Numbered from the stretch's first letter, positions 34,153 through 43,837 are shown. The stretch: 64,000 nucleotides of DNA from Turneriella sp. (GCA_019186965.1 JABARV010000023.1:1-64000); one strand, 5' to 3'. The notes: generated from the letters alone by a model not told the origin. Numbers and translations are program-made.

Positions 34153-37100
34153 TTCTTTTTGCTACTTTCTTTCTTTTTAGTTTTTTTTTCTACTGCTGCT
34201 GTGCTTTCAAAGTTTATTTTTTGGTATCCGTTTGCATTGTGTGCTAAAGCAGGGGTTTCTGTAGCGAAATTTTGTGGCTGTGTGTTTGCAATAGTAAGTT
34301 CAACTTCTTCATTTTTTTCAAAACGGTGTAACAGTAGATAAATACAAGGCACTACAAAAAGGGTAAAAATTGTTGAGACAACCGTTCCTCCCACAATTGC
34401 AAGCCCGATAGGGAGGCGTGTTTCGTACCCAACCCCTGCGCCAAAAATTAAAGGAAGCGCGGCAATAACAGTCGCCGAAGAAGTCATTAGGATAGGGCGC
34501 AGGCGTACAGGGCATGCTTCGATGAGCGCGTTTGTAATAGAAATATTTTTATCGTGTGCGCGAACATGGTTTGTAAATTCTACGAGAAGAATTGAATTTT
34601 TTTTCGCAATCCCCATAAGTACAATAAGCCCAATAAAACTAAAAAGGTTAAGCGATACCCCCGTAAGCCATAACGTTATAAGGGCTCCGGTTGCGCTAAA
34701 GGGTAGGGCGACTAACACGGAAATAGGGTGGACGAAGGAGTTAAACTGTACTGCTAAAATCATGTATGCGATTAGAATCCCCAAAAAGAGCGCAAGGTTA
34801 AGGCTCTTGAAAGATTCGGAAAGCCCTGCTGCACCGCCTTCGAGGGCAAAGGAATATCCTTTAGGTAAAACTTGTGCCGCGATTTTTTGTGCGCGTGCAA
34901 GGACAACCCCTTGCGATTTCCCCGGAGCGACGTTTCCAAAAACACCAATTGCGCGTTGGCGGTTTACACGGTTTATAGATTGGTACGTTTTATTTTCCTG
35001 GAATTTGACCAGCTCGGAAAGTGGAAGTATATTACCTGCGGTATTGCGTACAAGAATTTCACCAATGTTGCGCGGCGAAGTAATTTTTTCATCGGGAATT
35101 TTTACGCGTATATCGTAGCGCCTGCCATCTGCGGTAAAACGGCCTTCACGAAGCCCCGCGACTGTTGCGCCCAATGTCGAAGCAACTGCTTCAATAGAAA
35201 CCGAACGCGCAGCCATACGGTCGCGGTCGGGAATAATTAAAAGTTCGGGAAAATTTTTCTTGAAGTCTGTATCCAAATCTTGCGTAAGCCCTTCGGCATT
35301 TAATCTGTCCATAATTTCTTTTGCTTTAGCGTCGAGGATATCTAAATCTGTCCCAAAAATATTAAAAGAAACTTGAAACTGTTTTCCCGATGTAAGCCCT
35401 CGGCTTGAGAAGTCGCGCAAAGAAACCCACGCGCCTTTAATCGATTTAAACTCTTTGCGTAAATCGTTCATAATTTCTATGTGCCCTTTTTGTCTTTGTG
35501 CGCGTGGTTTAAGGCGTATGAACATCATAAATTGGTTAATTTCCGCAGAAGGACCACCTGCCCCTGCGCTTGTAGAAAAAATTTCGATATTTGGATTTTT
35601 TTTAAGTATCGCTTCAAACTCTTTCGCACGCGCAACGGTGTATGCAAGCGAAGAACCAGGAGGAGCTTGTCCGCTTGCGATAATATAGTCTTGGTCTTGG
35701 AGCGGAACAAACTCTTGTTTGATTTGGAATACAAGAAGCATCGATACCAAAAAAAGGATAAGCGAGGCGATACTCGTTATTTTGGGATGGTGTAAAACTT
35801 TCGCGAGGAAAGCGCGGTACATTTGTCCAAGCTTTGTGAATAAATCTTCAAGGTAAATTTCAAATTTTCCTGCTTTTGGAGTTACACGCAAGAACGCTGC
35901 TGTACGCATGGGAGTAATTGTCACCGCTTCGACAAGAGAGAGGAGTACCGCAGCGGACATAACAACCCCAAATTGGAAAAAGAAGTACCCGATAATTCCG
36001 TCCATAACGACGACAGGAAGAAATACTGCGATAACCGCAAGCGTCGCTGCGGTCGCTGCGGGTAGGATTTCCATAGAACCATCAAAAGCTGCCTGTGCTG
36101 CGCCTTTTCCCATGCGGTAGTGGCGAACAATATTTTCAAGAAGCATAATTGCATCGTCGACAACAATCGAGATGGCCAAAGTTAAAGCAAGGAGTGTAAA
36201 GAGGTTAAGAGTAAATCCGGCAAAGTAAATGATGAGAAAAGTTCCCACAATCGACGTTGGAATTGAAAAAAGAATGTTAATCGCCGTTTGCCAGCTTCCT
36301 AAAAATGCAAAACAGATAAGTATGGTGACAATCGCTGCAATAATAAGTTTTTCATAAGTCGTAAAAACCGTCGCTTTTGTTGCGCGTGAAAAATCGGTGT
36401 TGATGACGAGCTTGTAACCTTCGGGTAGCTTGTCTTGCAGCTCTTGAACTTTTTGGCGTACTGCGTCGGCAAGCGCAACTTCGTTTTGTCCGCGTTGTTT
36501 ACGTATACCAATACTTACGCCTTGCAAATCTGTTCCGTTTAGGCGTGCTAAACGCCTTTGGTCGCTAAGCCCGTCTTCGACGCGGGCAATGTCTCCAATG
36601 CGGAGCGCCGCGCCTGAAGCATAAATGTTTTCCGCGCCACGGCGGATAATGCGTACTTTTGCAAGGTCTTTTGGGCTCGATGCTTCTCCCATCCACCGTA
36701 CGCGTAATTCGTCTTTACCTTTAACGAATTGCCCAGCGGTACTTTCAATATGTTGTGTTTCAATCGCGGCTACAAGATCGCTTACCGTTAAATCGTAACG
36801 GCGCATTTTTTGCATGTCGGGCCAAACGCGTATATTGCGTTCAGGATAACCTGTAATCGAAGCTTCTCCAATTCCTGGGATAAACCTAAATTGGTCGAGC
36901 AAAAATATATCAACCCAAACAATAAGTTCGTGCAGTGGTCTTTCCGAGAAAAGGCTAATGTACATGAACGGCTGGTCTTCGGGGTTTGTTTTGGTGATTA
37001 CAGGGGGATCAATCCCAATGGGAAGCCGTAGTTGGCTTAATGCAGCCTGTACTTCTTGCAGGGCTACGTCGACATTACGCTTCATCTCAAGTTCAAGCAC

Positions 37101-37373
37101 CACTTGGCCCAATCCTTGCCGCGCAGTGGATTTCATTTGTTTTAATCCTTCGATACCCAAAAGACGTTCTTCGATAGGGAGTAATAAACTTGACTCAATA
37201 ACGTCGGGGGTTGCGCCTTCGTACGTAACCTTAATAGATAGAATGGGAAAATCCAAGTCAGGCAGTTGGCTTACCCCGAGCCGAAGGGCGGCCATCGCGC
37301 CAAAGATGATGAGCGCCGACATGAGGATCCATGCAAACACGGGACGGACAATCGAGATACGGACAAGATTCAT
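34149..37373 (-). CDS. RND-family efflux transporter (AcrB/HAE1 type)
   Basis: A 1074-residue inner-membrane pump subunit with the family start NLVRISIVRPVFAWILMSAL, about 12 transmembrane segments in two halves, and two large periplasmic loops. TM4 carries LAISIVVDDAIMLLEN with the paired Asp residues of the proton relay. It should expel drugs, dyes or envelope components using proton influx, with a membrane-fusion adaptor and an outer-membrane channel. Neither is encoded next to it in this window. The C-terminal 60 residues are polar and not typical of the family. Length fits the usual 1030-1060. Confidence 0.92.
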   Translation of the reverse strand: MNLVRISIVRPVFAWILMSALIIFGAMAALRLGVSQLPDLDFPILSIKVTYEGATPDVIESSLLLPIEERLLGIEGLKQMKSTARQGLGQVVLELEMKRNVDVALQEVQAALSQLRLPIGIDPPVITKTNPEDQPFMYISLFSERPLHELIVWVDIFLLDQFRFIPGIGEASITGYPERNIRVWPDMQKMRRYDLTVSDLVAAIETQHIESTAGQFVKGKDELRVRWMGEASSPKDLAKVRIIRRGAENIYASGAALRIGDIARVEDGLSDQRRLARLNGTDLQGVSIGIRKQRGQNEVALADAVRQKVQELQDKLPEGYKLVINTDFSRATKATVFTTYEKLIIAAIVTILICFAFLGSWQTAINILFSIPTSIVGTFLIIYFAGFTLNLFTLLALTLAISIVVDDAIMLLENIVRHYRMGKGAAQAAFDGSMEILPAATAATLAVIAVFLPVVVMDGIIGYFFFQFGVVMSAAVLLSLVEAVTITPMRTAAFLRVTPKAGKFEIYLEDLFTKLGQMYRAFLAKVLHHPKITSIASLILFLVSMLLVFQIKQEFVPLQDQDYIIASGQAPPGSSLAYTVARAKEFEAILKKNPNIEIFSTSAGAGGPSAEINQFMMFIRLKPRAQRQKGHIEIMNDLRKEFKSIKGAWVSLRDFSSRGLTSGKQFQVSFNIFGTDLDILDAKAKEIMDRLNAEGLTQDLDTDFKKNFPELLIIPDRDRMAARSVSIEAVASTLGATVAGLREGRFTADGRRYDIRVKIPDEKITSPRNIGEILVRNTAGNILPLSELVKFQENKTYQSINRVNRQRAIGVFGNVAPGKSQGVVLARAQKIAAQVLPKGYSFALEGGAAGLSESFKSLNLALFLGILIAYMILAVQFNSFVHPISVLVALPFSATGALITLWLTGVSLNLFSFIGLIVLMGIAKKNSILLVEFTNHVRAHDKNISITNALIEACPVRLRPILMTSSATVIAALPLIFGAGVGYETRLPIGLAIVGGTVVSTIFTLFVVPCIYLLLHRFEKNEEVELTIANTQPQNFATETPALAHNANGYQKINFESTAAVEKKTKKKESSKKN

Positions 37374-37394
37374 AGCGGAAAAATAGAGGTTCCC

Positions 37395-38060
37395 TTACCA
37401 CTCAACAATGCGCCAATCGTTTGTTTTGGCGTGTGCGCGTAATTTTCTATCGGGAGTTACACACACGGGGTTTCCCACTGCTTCCATAACAAAGCGATCT
37501 GTAAATGCATCGCCGTAATAATATGCATGCTTTAAATCAATCCCATGTTCGTCTGCATATTTTAACGCAGAAAGGTGTTTTTGCTCGCCAAAAATATAGG
37601 GGCTTGCGAAATTTCCCGTAAATTTTCCGTCTTTAACTTCAAGGTGCGTACAGATAACTCCGTCGATACCCAGCGCTTCACCGACGGGGTTGCATATATA
37701 GGGTGTTGAGGCAGAAAGAATAACTACTTTTCCTCCCGATTTTTTATGCTTTTCAACTTCGTCGATTGCAGCGGGACGCATTATCGGATAGATAGCTTCA
37801 TTAAAGAATTTTTTTGAGATAGCAAGCATTTTATCTTCGCTCCACCCTGCGAATATTTTGGCCCAGCCACGGACAAAGTCTTCGGTGTCGTCGAAGCGCA
37901 AAAGATACTTAAGAAGCGATATACCTAAAAGTGCATTTTCTGTGGGAGTGTAGAAGCCATTTTTGTTGCAGTAGTCCCAAAAAATTCGGCCACTATTTTT
38001 TGAAAGTAACGTTTCGTCCAAATCAAAAAAAGCAACGTACGGTGCAGTTTGTGGAGTCAT
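37395..38060 (-). CDS. HAD-superfamily phosphatase, subfamily IB (SerB-like)
   Basis: A 221-residue cytoplasmic hydrolase. Motif I is FFDLDETLL with the nucleophile Asp, motif II the ILSASTPYI stretch, and motifs III/IV appear as GDAFTDRFVMEAVG. The HAD-IB group includes phosphoserine phosphatase and PlsC-linked lysophosphatidate-type phosphatases; the substrate is open. The ATG at 38060 has AGAGGCT before it and directly precedes the domain. The frame is open another 57 codons upstream, but that would overlap the CHAT-like gene, so the shorter form is preferred. Confidence 0.83.
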   Translation of the reverse strand: MTPQTAPYVAFFDLDETLLSKNSGRIFWDYCNKNGFYTPTENALLGISLLKYLLRFDDTEDFVRGWAKIFAGWSEDKMLAISKKFFNEAIYPIMRPAAIDEVEKHKKSGGKVVILSASTPYICNPVGEALGIDGVICTHLEVKDGKFTGNFASPYIFGEQKHLSALKYADEHGIDLKHAYYYGDAFTDRFVMEAVGNPVCVTPDRKLRAHAKTNDWRIVEW

Positions 38061-38106
38061 ATTGTAGCCTCTTTGGCAATAAAGATAATCCATCTTGCGC
38101 AAGAAG

Positions 38107-39132
38107 TCAAGCAGAAAGAGAAAAAAATAGAAACTGGGGAAACTTGTCTTGGATAGAACGCACAGCAGAGCGAATACTGTTAGAGAATTTATAGCGTTCA
38201 AGAAATGTTTCCACCAAAGGTACATCGTCAAAATCTTCGATGGGTGAAAGCGGAGCTAAAAGTTGGGTGGAAGGCAATTTTTCAATACGCAATTTTTCCG
38301 CTTCGGGGATACACGAGAGGTGAAAATAGAGCGAATGCCCTAAAGGGATAACTTTCCAAGTCCCGTCGGAAAGCCGCCAGTTAATACTTGCTTTGTCGAC
38401 GGTGGCGTGGCCTCTATAGATAACAAGATCCCAAGCTTTGTTTGCTAAAATATTTTCGACGCGCTTTTTTGTTAGCGCTCCAAAGATGTGCCTAAACCGA
38501 AAGCCTGGAATTCCTTTCGACCAAAACGGGAGGTTTGTCTGCAAAGCTTGTAAGTTGTTGTCGGCGATATTTGTAAGCACCAAGACTTCACGTATTTCTC
38601 GAACCCTTTCAATACGAAGGTCGAACACCCGTTCGAGCTCAAAATAGATTCCGTGGTTTAATCCAAAGCGAAAAATAGCGACTGCATTTGCTAAATCGGT
38701 ATCGATGAGGGTGATATGGATTTTTTTATATTTCATCTTCCAGCGGGTAAGGATTGCACGTAACTCTCCCAACCCTTGCGCCACGCGTGAGGCAATAGCT
38801 CCTTTGTATGCTGCGTGTGCAAAAAAACGCTGCATGTGTGCATGGATGCGTATGTCGATTGCATCGTTTATTGCGCCTTGCCTTGCAAGTGTCGTAAATT
38901 CTTTCATTTCACGCACAGTTAGCGGGATGCTTTTGTCTTGTTGCATGCGAATGGGAACATTAATTGTGAGAGCGTCTTTGCGGCGCATCCATGGCGTTAA
39001 AGACTTTCCCGTACGCAAATTAGTAATCGAGAGTAAGTGACGGTAATCGTCGCTTACAATAACAAAAATACCTTTTCCTATTTTGTTGCGGTTTGTATGC
39101 AGCTTTGCTTTTGGGATTAAAAAATACTTCAA
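38107..39132 (-). CDS. CHAT-like (caspase-fold) putative protease
   Basis: A 341-residue protein I do not recognise as a whole. The C-terminal third follows the CHAT caspase-like pattern: WDLVIYRGHAT (candidate catalytic His242), strand LYFHLSCIPE (candidate Cys274), then STQLLAPLSPIEDFDDVPLV followed by ETFLERY, which matches the 'LWxvdDxxxxxlmxxFY' segment after the Cys in CHAT proteins. The N-terminal 200 residues are mixed alpha/beta. No signal peptide. It overlaps the 617-residue TPR gene by 4 nt, and CHAT proteases are often fused to or paired with TPR proteins. The assignment is by pattern and tentative. Confidence 0.5.
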   Translation of the reverse strand: MKYFLIPKAKLHTNRNKIGKGIFVIVSDDYRHLLSITNLRTGKSLTPWMRRKDALTINVPIRMQQDKSIPLTVREMKEFTTLARQGAINDAIDIRIHAHMQRFFAHAAYKGAIASRVAQGLGELRAILTRWKMKYKKIHITLIDTDLANAVAIFRFGLNHGIYFELERVFDLRIERVREIREVLVLTNIADNNLQALQTNLPFWSKGIPGFRFRHIFGALTKKRVENILANKAWDLVIYRGHATVDKASINWRLSDGTWKVIPLGHSLYFHLSCIPEAEKLRIEKLPSTQLLAPLSPIEDFDDVPLVETFLERYKFSNSIRSAVRSIQDKFPQFLFFSLSA

Positions 39133-40982
39133 AACCGCGCTCCTTTGGAATACGCTTCACATTTTTTGAGCGCTACAACTGCTCTATCAAAATTAGGCGC
39201 AAGGTTTAGTGCGCGTGCAAATGCGGCTTTGGCAAGTAATATCTCTCCCGTGTTGTAAAAAACAATTCCATCGGCATACGCTTTTAAGGCTTCTGGCGCA
39301 ATTGGCCTATCCGATTCCGCCCACTCTTGGCGTTTAAGCCGTGCTTCTATACGCGCAAAAAGCGCACGTGCTTTACCGTTTGCCGGGTCTTCAGTAAGTA
39401 GTTCGCGCAAAACATTTAACGCTGCCTGGGGGTCGTTTTGCGAAAGGAGAAGGGCACGCCTGTAAAGTGCATCAATGTATTCGGCGCTTTTGACAGATTT
39501 TTTCAAGACCTGTGTTTTTTCGGCCAGTTCTTTTTCCAGAGTTGCAATCTGTGGATTTTCGGGATCGATAAATTTTAAAATATCAAAATAGCGCCGTGCT
39601 TCAAACGGGTTTGTGTCTTTAATACGATAAATACTTTCGATGAGTTCAGCAATTGTCGTTACCTTGCGCTCTGGGTGCAAAATAATTGTACACGACATTA
39701 TATGTTGGTTTGATATACGATTTTTAGGGAATACTTCCGCAATGGCGCCAAAATGTTTTAACGCTGCATTGCAGTCGCCATTTTTGTAGCTATTAAGCCC
39801 AAGCGACGTTAGTGATTGGACAAAGCTGTAGTAGGGCGAATCGCGTTTAATAAATTCGTCGTCTTGGCGCAATAACGCTTGCTTTGCAATAGTGAGAAGT
39901 TCCTCGGCTTGCTTTTTAGTTTGCTCCTGTTTAAACTCGGTTGCGATTGTAATAACCGCTTCTAAATTTTCAACGGCAAGCGCATAATTTTCTAAAAGCA
40001 TTTGGAGTGTCGCTGCTTGGTAACGGCGTTCGAGTTCTTTGAGTTTGTCGGTAAATAGGTCGTCGTCTTGCTTTTTTTTAGCGGCGAGGCCTTTTTTAAT
40101 GAGGGCATCCCAGTCGGTTAAACGTGGATCCATCGCTTGCCCCACGCGGTATTGTTCTATTGCAAATGCAAAATCTGCGCGGCGAAAGGCGTCGTTACCG
40201 CTTGCAAGATATTCTTTTGCCAAGTTAATCCGTTCTTCGCCTGTTAGTTGCTGCTGCATCAAGTCGACAAGGGAGGCCTTGCCTTTTAACGCTTCTTGGT
40301 TTTTAGGTTCTATGCGGAGTATGCGGTCGTAGCTTCCAATCGCTTGCGCAAACCTACGCTCTTCTGTGTGTTTTTTTGCCTGCTGGAAAAGAGTTCCAAT
40401 TTTTTCTTCTTTCCCGTCTTGCTTTAAAAGTCTTTCTGCTTCTGCGTATCCCATTTGTGCATCGACAGATTGCGGAGCGACTTTTAGTGCAAGGCTATAA
40501 TGGTGCATTGCTTCGGCGTATTTACCTTGGTCCAAAGCTACTTTTGCAGCCTCCATCGATTCGTTATACGCTTTGCGCTTTTTTTCACTGAGCTTTGCTA
40601 AAACGGTACGGGTTTTTTCTTTACGTGAAGTGCGTATACGCTCGCGTAAAATGGGAATTTTGGGGTGCGTAGGGTAGTAGCTTTCTGCTTCGTCGAGCTC
40701 TGCGTCGGCAAGTTGAAATTTTTCAAATTCAATATATTTTTCTGTGTTGTGGATATAAAGTTCGGCGGTTAAGAAATCTGCAAAAGCCTGGCCGTGGTAA
40801 AGTACTGCGGGGTTGTAAGTAGAATCAATGCTGAGCGCTGTAGAGAGAAAACGGCGTGCATCGACTAAACGGCGTTGGTTGTATGCCGCGACACCCAATT
40901 TGGTATTATTTTTTACTTCATCAAAAACTTGCGCAGCTAGTGGAAAAAAAAATGCTGCGAATAAATAAAGTAGCCGTTTCAT
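39129..40982 (-). CDS. Large exported TPR protein
   Basis: A 617-residue protein with a signal peptide (KRLLYLFAAFFFPLAAQ) and at least eight tetratricopeptide-like units over its length, for instance AYNQRRLVDARRFLSTALSI, ALDQGKYAEAMHHYSLALKV, and ILLAKAAFARALNLAPNFDR near the end. Such proteins are scaffolds in the periplasm or at the outer membrane. Its ends overlap both neighbours by 4 nt (ispH upstream, CHAT-like gene downstream), so all three are probably co-translated. Because the CHAT-like protein has no signal peptide, a direct contact would require a shared compartment, which is not shown. Confidence 0.72.
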   Translation of the reverse strand: MKRLLYLFAAFFFPLAAQVFDEVKNNTKLGVAAYNQRRLVDARRFLSTALSIDSTYNPAVLYHGQAFADFLTAELYIHNTEKYIEFEKFQLADAELDEAESYYPTHPKIPILRERIRTSRKEKTRTVLAKLSEKKRKAYNESMEAAKVALDQGKYAEAMHHYSLALKVAPQSVDAQMGYAEAERLLKQDGKEEKIGTLFQQAKKHTEERRFAQAIGSYDRILRIEPKNQEALKGKASLVDLMQQQLTGEERINLAKEYLASGNDAFRRADFAFAIEQYRVGQAMDPRLTDWDALIKKGLAAKKKQDDDLFTDKLKELERRYQAATLQMLLENYALAVENLEAVITIATEFKQEQTKKQAEELLTIAKQALLRQDDEFIKRDSPYYSFVQSLTSLGLNSYKNGDCNAALKHFGAIAEVFPKNRISNQHIMSCTIILHPERKVTTIAELIESIYRIKDTNPFEARRYFDILKFIDPENPQIATLEKELAEKTQVLKKSVKSAEYIDALYRRALLLSQNDPQAALNVLRELLTEDPANGKARALFARIEARLKRQEWAESDRPIAPEALKAYADGIVFYNTGEILLAKAAFARALNLAPNFDRAVVALKKCEAYSKGARF

Positions 40983-41914
40983 GGCCCCTTAAGCTCTGTT
41001 GGAAGTTTGAAAGTAACGTCTTCATTTTTTAGGCGCACTTCTTTAATGCTATTAAAGCCAAATTCATTGCGCAGGCGTTCGGTAACTTTACGCACTAGAA
41101 TTTCAGGTGCAGAGGCGCCTGCGGTAAGCCCAATTTTTTCGATGCCGTTTGCAAAGTATTCTGCTTTTAAATCGTCGGCGTTATCGATTAAGTATGCTTT
41201 TGTGCCTTGCGCTTCGGCAATTTCTTTAAGCCGGTTCGAGTTACTCGAATTTTTTGAGCCAATCACAAACATAACATCGGTATTGGGTGCAATTACAGAA
41301 ACCGCTTCTTGCCTATTTGTCGTTGCATAGCAAATATCGCTTGAATTTGGTCCTTCGATTTGGGGAAAGCGTTCTTTGAGGCGTTCAATGAGGCCGCGTG
41401 TATCGCGCACCGAAAGTGTTGTTTGGGTGATGTAAGCAAGCTTTACATCTTTCGTAAACTCTAATGCTTCAATATCGTCTAAGGTTTCGACAATAGTGAT
41501 TTGGTCTGGGGCCTCGCCATAAGTGCCGCGTGCTTCGATATGGTCTTTGTGCCCAATAAGAACAATTTGATAACCATCGCGTGCATAGCGCCGCGCTTCG
41601 ATATGTACTTTCGTAACAAGTGGGCATGTTGCGTCTAAAATTTTTAAATTTTTTTCTTTAGCGGCTTTTGTAACAGCGGGCGAAACACCGTGGGCGCTAA
41701 AGATAACCGTTTGGTCATGTGGGATTTCGTCGATGGAGTCGACAAAAATGACGCCTTTGGCGCGTAACGATTCGACTACATATTTATTATGTACAATTTC
41801 GTGGTGTACGTAAAGCGGTACGCCGAACACTTCGAGTGCACGTTCGACGATAGAAATAGCACGGTCAACGCCTGCACAAAAGCCTCGAGGCGCGGCGATG
41901 ACAATTTCTTTCAT
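40979..41914 (-). CDS. ispH: 4-hydroxy-3-methylbut-2-enyl diphosphate reductase
   Basis: A 311-residue Fe-S enzyme of the last step of the MEP isoprenoid pathway, giving IPP and DMAPP. The conserved cluster cysteines are in RGFCAGVDRA, LDATCPLVTK and SDICYATTNR, and the active-site region (VHHEIVHNK, FSAHGVSP, IGHKDHIEARGT) is complete. The length matches the bacterial family. It overlaps the TPR gene by 4 nt and begins 3 nt after the stop of the preceding lipoprotein gene, so this essential gene sits in a mixed operon with proteins of unknown function. Confidence 0.96.
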   Translation of the reverse strand: MKEIVIAAPRGFCAGVDRAISIVERALEVFGVPLYVHHEIVHNKYVVESLRAKGVIFVDSIDEIPHDQTVIFSAHGVSPAVTKAAKEKNLKILDATCPLVTKVHIEARRYARDGYQIVLIGHKDHIEARGTYGEAPDQITIVETLDDIEALEFTKDVKLAYITQTTLSVRDTRGLIERLKERFPQIEGPNSSDICYATTNRQEAVSVIAPNTDVMFVIGSKNSSNSNRLKEIAEAQGTKAYLIDNADDLKAEYFANGIEKIGLTAGASAPEILVRKVTERLRNEFGFNSIKEVRLKNEDVTFKLPTELKGP

Positions 41915-41917
41915 AGA

Positions 41918-42397
41918 TTACTTTTGGGTCGTGGTATGCGCTGTCAAATGGTTGCAGCTTTTTGTCTGTGAAAGCTCTACCTTACTCCACTTAGAAGGAT
42001 GAGCAATGAAATCACTTAATAATCCAAAAAGGTGTTTATCACATTCTGCTTGCAAGCGTTGGAACATAGCAGAAGGTATTCCCTTCTCTGTTACAAAAAG
42101 CGCAAGAGTCAATTGGATTTCCTGTGTGCCTGTACCTTTTAAAAATAAAATCGGGTTTCGGTATTTATCAGCCTTAAGAGGTATGTCTTTTTCTTTAATT
42201 TTATACTCCAAATGTATTTTTTTAAAGTAACGTTCAAGGATGCGCCGCCTGCGTGCATACGCCCATCCATCTGCTCCTAAACCTTTAGTGGGGATGTACT
42301 CTGGGCGCTGAAAGTGTTGGCGTATTTCTTCAAGATTATTTCCGGTGTGTGTACACGCGTAAAGGCATAATAGAACTACAGAAAAGAATTTGCTCAA
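41918..42397 (-). CDS. Small lipoprotein of unknown function
   Basis: A 159-residue protein with a short lipoprotein signal (SKFFSVVLLCLYAC, then THTGNN). The mature region is basic in its centre (YARRRRILERYFKK) and alpha/beta. No family is recognised. It overlaps the upstream membrane-protein gene by 4 nt and precedes ispH by 3 nt. Confidence 0.55.
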   Translation of the reverse strand: MSKFFSVVLLCLYACTHTGNNLEEIRQHFQRPEYIPTKGLGADGWAYARRRRILERYFKKIHLEYKIKEKDIPLKADKYRNPILFLKGTGTQEIQLTLALFVTEKGIPSAMFQRLQAECDKHLFGLLSDFIAHPSKWSKVELSQTKSCNHLTAHTTTQK

Positions 42398-42693
42398 TAG
42401 TCTTTGCGTTTACGTTCGTTGTTAATTTTTGTCAATAGCCAAAGGCTAGAAAGCCCCCCAATTATGGCGGCAATGATGTTAACGTTGAAGACGCCAAAGC
42501 CGTTTTGGAGTTTGTCGATGGCGTATTTAAGAGGCATGCTGAATAAAAAAGCGCCCAAGATAGAGCCGATTAACGCCACAAGCACTCCGCCTAAAAAGCC
42601 GCCTAAGAGGTCAAAGCGCCTTAAATAGAAGAAGAGCCAGCTTAAAGCTGCGGCAAGTGCGAGGTAGACAAGTGAGTCGAGTAAAATTTGCAT
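42394..42693 (-). CDS. Small integral membrane protein
   Basis: A 99-residue protein with three to four hydrophobic segments: SLVYLALAAALSWLFFYL, a glycine-rich FLGGVLVALIGSILGAFLF, and a last segment near the C-terminus (IIAAIIGGLSSLWLLT). The glycine-rich middle recalls the transglycosylase-associated (GlsB/YeaQ) type, but the match is weak. A ribosome binding site (AGGA) precedes the ATG. It is the first gene of the leftward unit through ispH, the TPR and the CHAT-like gene. The 55-bp gap before it contains AGAGGCGTGTCCTCT, a 5-bp stem with a 5-nt loop. Confidence 0.55.
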   Translation of the reverse strand: MQILLDSLVYLALAAALSWLFFYLRRFDLLGGFLGGVLVALIGSILGAFLFSMPLKYAIDKLQNGFGVFNVNIIAAIIGGLSSLWLLTKINNERKRKDY

Positions 42694-42748
42694 AAAATCC
42701 TATGGATAAGAGGACACGCCTCTAATAACGGAGACAGGAGAGAGAGCA

Positions 42749-43777
42749 TTATTTTATTTTTCTTTTAGTGTGCTTCACTATTTTTTGGCACTTTACCGTT
42801 TCTTCTTCAAACAGGGTTTCCACTTTTTTTGGCACGCTATAATCCATAACAGAAAATGTTACAATTCTAGCTTTTGCCTTTTTTGCCTGCTTTTTTATCT
42901 TTGCTGCTATTTCTGTAAGTGTGCCAAAAGTATCTATACTTTCTGGAGAAATATTTTTTAAAATAGCGGTTGAAATAGTAAGTAAAGGAAAAGAGCAAAG
43001 TTTCCCTTGCCTGTCTGTTCCACGGTAGTAACCCGATTTTTGTTCTTCTTGCGAAAAGAAAGATAGGCTTTGTTTTGCAAAACGGCTGTGGAGTTCTTTT
43101 ACTGCGCTTGCTACATGCTTGAGTGCCCCCATTAGAAAGAAATCGTCGCCGCCGATGTGTCCCACGAAAAGTTGGTCGCGTGGCGTTTCTGCACGTAACT
43201 CGTATAAAATTTCTGAAACGATTTGGATTGCTTCGTCGCCTTTTTTCACTCCTTTTTCGTCATTAAAAGGTTTGAAATTATCTAAATCGGTGTATGCAGC
43301 GCAAAATGGCTTTTTCCTTTGTAGGCGTAAGTAGAATTCTGTTTCAATAGCTGAATTTCCGGGTAGTCCCGATAGCGCCTGCGCGTTTAGTTTTTTTCGT
43401 GTTTGGAAAAGCAAGTTTTCAATTTTTGCAATAAGGAACCTTGGAAGAACAGGTTTCATTACATAATCGTCAATACCCGATTTATACGCCTCTTCGATAA
43501 TTCCCATGTCATCTTCACCCGAAAGAAGAATAACGGGGAGTAGGTTAGAATTGGGATCGCGCCGTACCATCCGCGTCATTTTGATGCCGTTAATAGTCGG
43601 ATGGTTTAGGTTAAAATCGAAAATTAAAAGTGTAGGCTTAAATTTTTCAATAAGTGAAAAAACACGGTCGGGGTATGCAGTAAATTCAACCTTTGCAAAA
43701 GGACGTAAAGTTTCTGCAAGAATACGGGCGTACGCAAAGTCGTCTTCTAAGATGAGTATCCGCTCTTCTTGCTCCAT
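42749..43777 (-). CDS. Response regulator with GGDEF-like output domain (GGDDF)
   Basis: A 342-residue protein. Residues 5-125 form a receiver domain with the phospho-acceptor Asp54 (LIFDFNLN), acidic residues near 11-13 and Lys108 (VMKPV). A GGDEF-type domain follows from about 135 with LSGLPGN, TDLDNFKPFND and the active-site motif GGDDF at 209-213 in place of GGDEF/GGEEF. The fourth residue change is conservative; whether it still makes cyclic di-GMP is uncertain. No transmembrane segment. The adjacent gene at 43838-44947 has a canonical GGEEF and may be co-transcribed. Confidence 0.85.
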   Translation of the reverse strand: MEQEERILILEDDFAYARILAETLRPFAKVEFTAYPDRVFSLIEKFKPTLLIFDFNLNHPTINGIKMTRMVRRDPNSNLLPVILLSGEDDMGIIEEAYKSGIDDYVMKPVLPRFLIAKIENLLFQTRKKLNAQALSGLPGNSAIETEFYLRLQRKKPFCAAYTDLDNFKPFNDEKGVKKGDEAIQIVSEILYELRAETPRDQLFVGHIGGDDFFLMGALKHVASAVKELHSRFAKQSLSFFSQEEQKSGYYRGTDRQGKLCSFPLLTISTAILKNISPESIDTFGTLTEIAAKIKKQAKKAKARIVTFSVMDYSVPKKVETLFEEETVKCQKIVKHTKRKIK

Positions 43778-43837
43778 TTTTTACCCCATTACCCCTTTTA
43801 CGCATATTTGCCGCAGCAGTTGAAGGTGGGCCACTTT

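Noticed and set aside
36062-36075. GGATTTCCATAG inside the RND gene as another copy of the AGCTATGG element
   Set aside because: Lacks the AGCT core and continues differently; the encoded SMEIL is normal for the position. Not counted.
34149-37373. Complete tripartite RND efflux operon
   Set aside because: Only the pump subunit is present; no adaptor or outer-membrane channel gene adjoins it, so no operon is claimed.
42694-42748. Shared 11-mer GAGGCGTGTCC with the gap at 225-236
   Set aside because: Only two copies and 11 bases; among all pairs in 64 kb this can occur by chance. The small hairpin AGAGG-CGTGT-CCTCT is noted but is not followed by a T-run, so it is not called a terminator.
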